From 2-12-FULL-60-19 sp041483675 (lineage in GTDB: Bacteria; Desulfobacterota; Binatia; UBA9968), in assembly GCA_041483675.1 (NCBI GenBank), contig JBGPGE010000115.1, positions 1 to 13,727 on the forward strand: a DNA stretch of 13,727 bases. The letters are read 5' to 3'. The position numbers were made by a program, and so were the translations under genes. The notes below the pieces were generated by a model. The model did no database searches. It had not been told where the DNA came from and worked only from the letters and a program-made list of their open reading frames with translations. This document shows, one piece after another, positions 13,269-13,727 of this stretch (positions within the stretch are counted from its first letter, which is position 1; each line of letters opens with the position of its first letter).

Positions 13269-13727
13269 AAAAACACAATAGCAGGTCACATCCCAACCTT
13301 AATGATGTACGCGATACCATTGTCGCTGAATTGGGGAAGAATGGCGCAGTGATCTTGCCACCAATGGACATCGAAGCATCATCGCGGCTTCTCAAAACTC
13401 TCGGATTCCACGCGCACTGCTGCGTTCTTGATCCATGGTACAACAAGGGAGTCGGGGGTGTTCGCGATGATTACGATGAGTACATCACACACCTGTTGCG
13501 ATATGTTGCGCGATTATCAGACCATGTCTTCCTCTGGGGCTTCCCGGAAATTGTTGCGCGATTTGTCCGCATTCTTCCGGAACCGCTCACGCTAAAATGC
13601 TGGCTAACATGGTTCTACAAGAATTCTCCATCACGCATCCGAGGCTGGAGATCAGCCCAGATGGCATGCCTCCACTTGACCGCGCCAAATGCAGTAATGC
13701 ATGTGGAAAATTTTCTTAATGACGTAC
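13265..13727 (+). CDS. DNA methyltransferase (amino-methyltransferase, DPWY motif), 3'-truncated by the window
   Basis: An ORF of at least 154 residues running off the right edge. The ATG at 13265 overlaps the endonuclease TGA (ATGA), which indicates translational coupling. Motif IV appears as DPWY (56-59) in CCVLDPWYNKGVGG, the (D/N/S)-P-P-(Y/F)-type catalytic motif of N6-adenine and N4-cytosine methyltransferases. It is followed by HVFLWGFPEIVARF (87-100) and LKCWLTWFYKN (110-120), strands consistent with motifs V-VI. No F-x-G-x-G SAM-binding motif precedes motif IV, so it should follow later, implying the beta arrangement (IV before I). With the HNH gene it forms a restriction-modification pair in which the enzyme protects the host recognition site. 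Base composition is visibly lower in GC (about 52% in a hand-counted line) than the moxR operon. Target sequence and modified base cannot be deduced. Confidence 0.8.
   Translation, partial: MKKHNSRSHPNLNDVRDTIVAELGKNGAVILPPMDIEASSRLLKTLGFHAHCCVLDPWYNKGVGGVRDDYDEYITHLLRYVARLSDHVFLWGFPEIVARFVRILPEPLTLKCWLTWFYKNSPSRIRGWRSAQMACLHLTAPNAVMHVENFLNDV

Noticed and set aside
9482..13727. A complete integron or cassette array
   Set aside because: Only one attC-like hairpin was found, no integron integrase is present, and the gaps after the PIN, unknown and HEPN genes show no similar site.

Overview
The window looks like a chromosomal segment from an uncultured, GC-rich, Gram-negative-type bacterium. 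A YVTN propeller, an orphan EutA-like protein, a DUF4175/metalloprotease/MoxR cluster and dispersed 'attcccgc' hairpin repeats would suit the Desulfobacterota/Binatota/NC10/Rokubacteria range. This placement is an impression from gene content and no taxonomic marker gene is present.

Positions 1-9271 are conserved chromosomal genes. They start with the 3' end of a YVTN beta-propeller gene (+), followed by a REP-like palindromic dimer. Next comes a metallo-beta-lactamase-fold protein (-) that has lost nearly all metal ligands, and an AT-rich repeat spacer. An EutA-like ASKHA ATPase (-) with His-rich ends follows. Divergent from it is a three-gene operon (+): a 1,113-residue DUF4175-type membrane/coiled-coil protein, an exported gluzincin-type (HEXXH) peptidase with TPRs, and a MoxR AAA+ ATPase. 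The DUF58/VWA gene that usually follows moxR is absent. Coding stops at a repeat-rich spacer (9272-9481).

Positions 9482-13727 are an accessory, defence-like mosaic with visibly different base composition from gene to gene. In order it holds: a DUF2442 gene with an apparent frameshifted tail; a short CopG-antitoxin-like gene and a PIN-domain (VapC-like) toxin; an unrecognised 164-aa gene; a HEPN-like protein with an RX4H motif; a DUF1871-like protein; a 35-codon antisense remnant of a tyrosine recombinase; an integron attC-like imperfect hairpin; and a restriction-modification pair. The pair is an HNH endonuclease without a usable in-frame start codon and a DPWY-motif DNA methyltransferase that overlaps it by 4 nt and runs off the window.

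The left part probably works in envelope and protein-complex maintenance plus a cobalamin-enzyme-like reactivation role. The right part resembles a defence/stability island built by successive recombination: toxin-antitoxin, HEPN RNase and R-M genes next to a recombinase scar and an attC-like hairpin. No tRNA, rRNA, CRISPR array or intact transposase was found.
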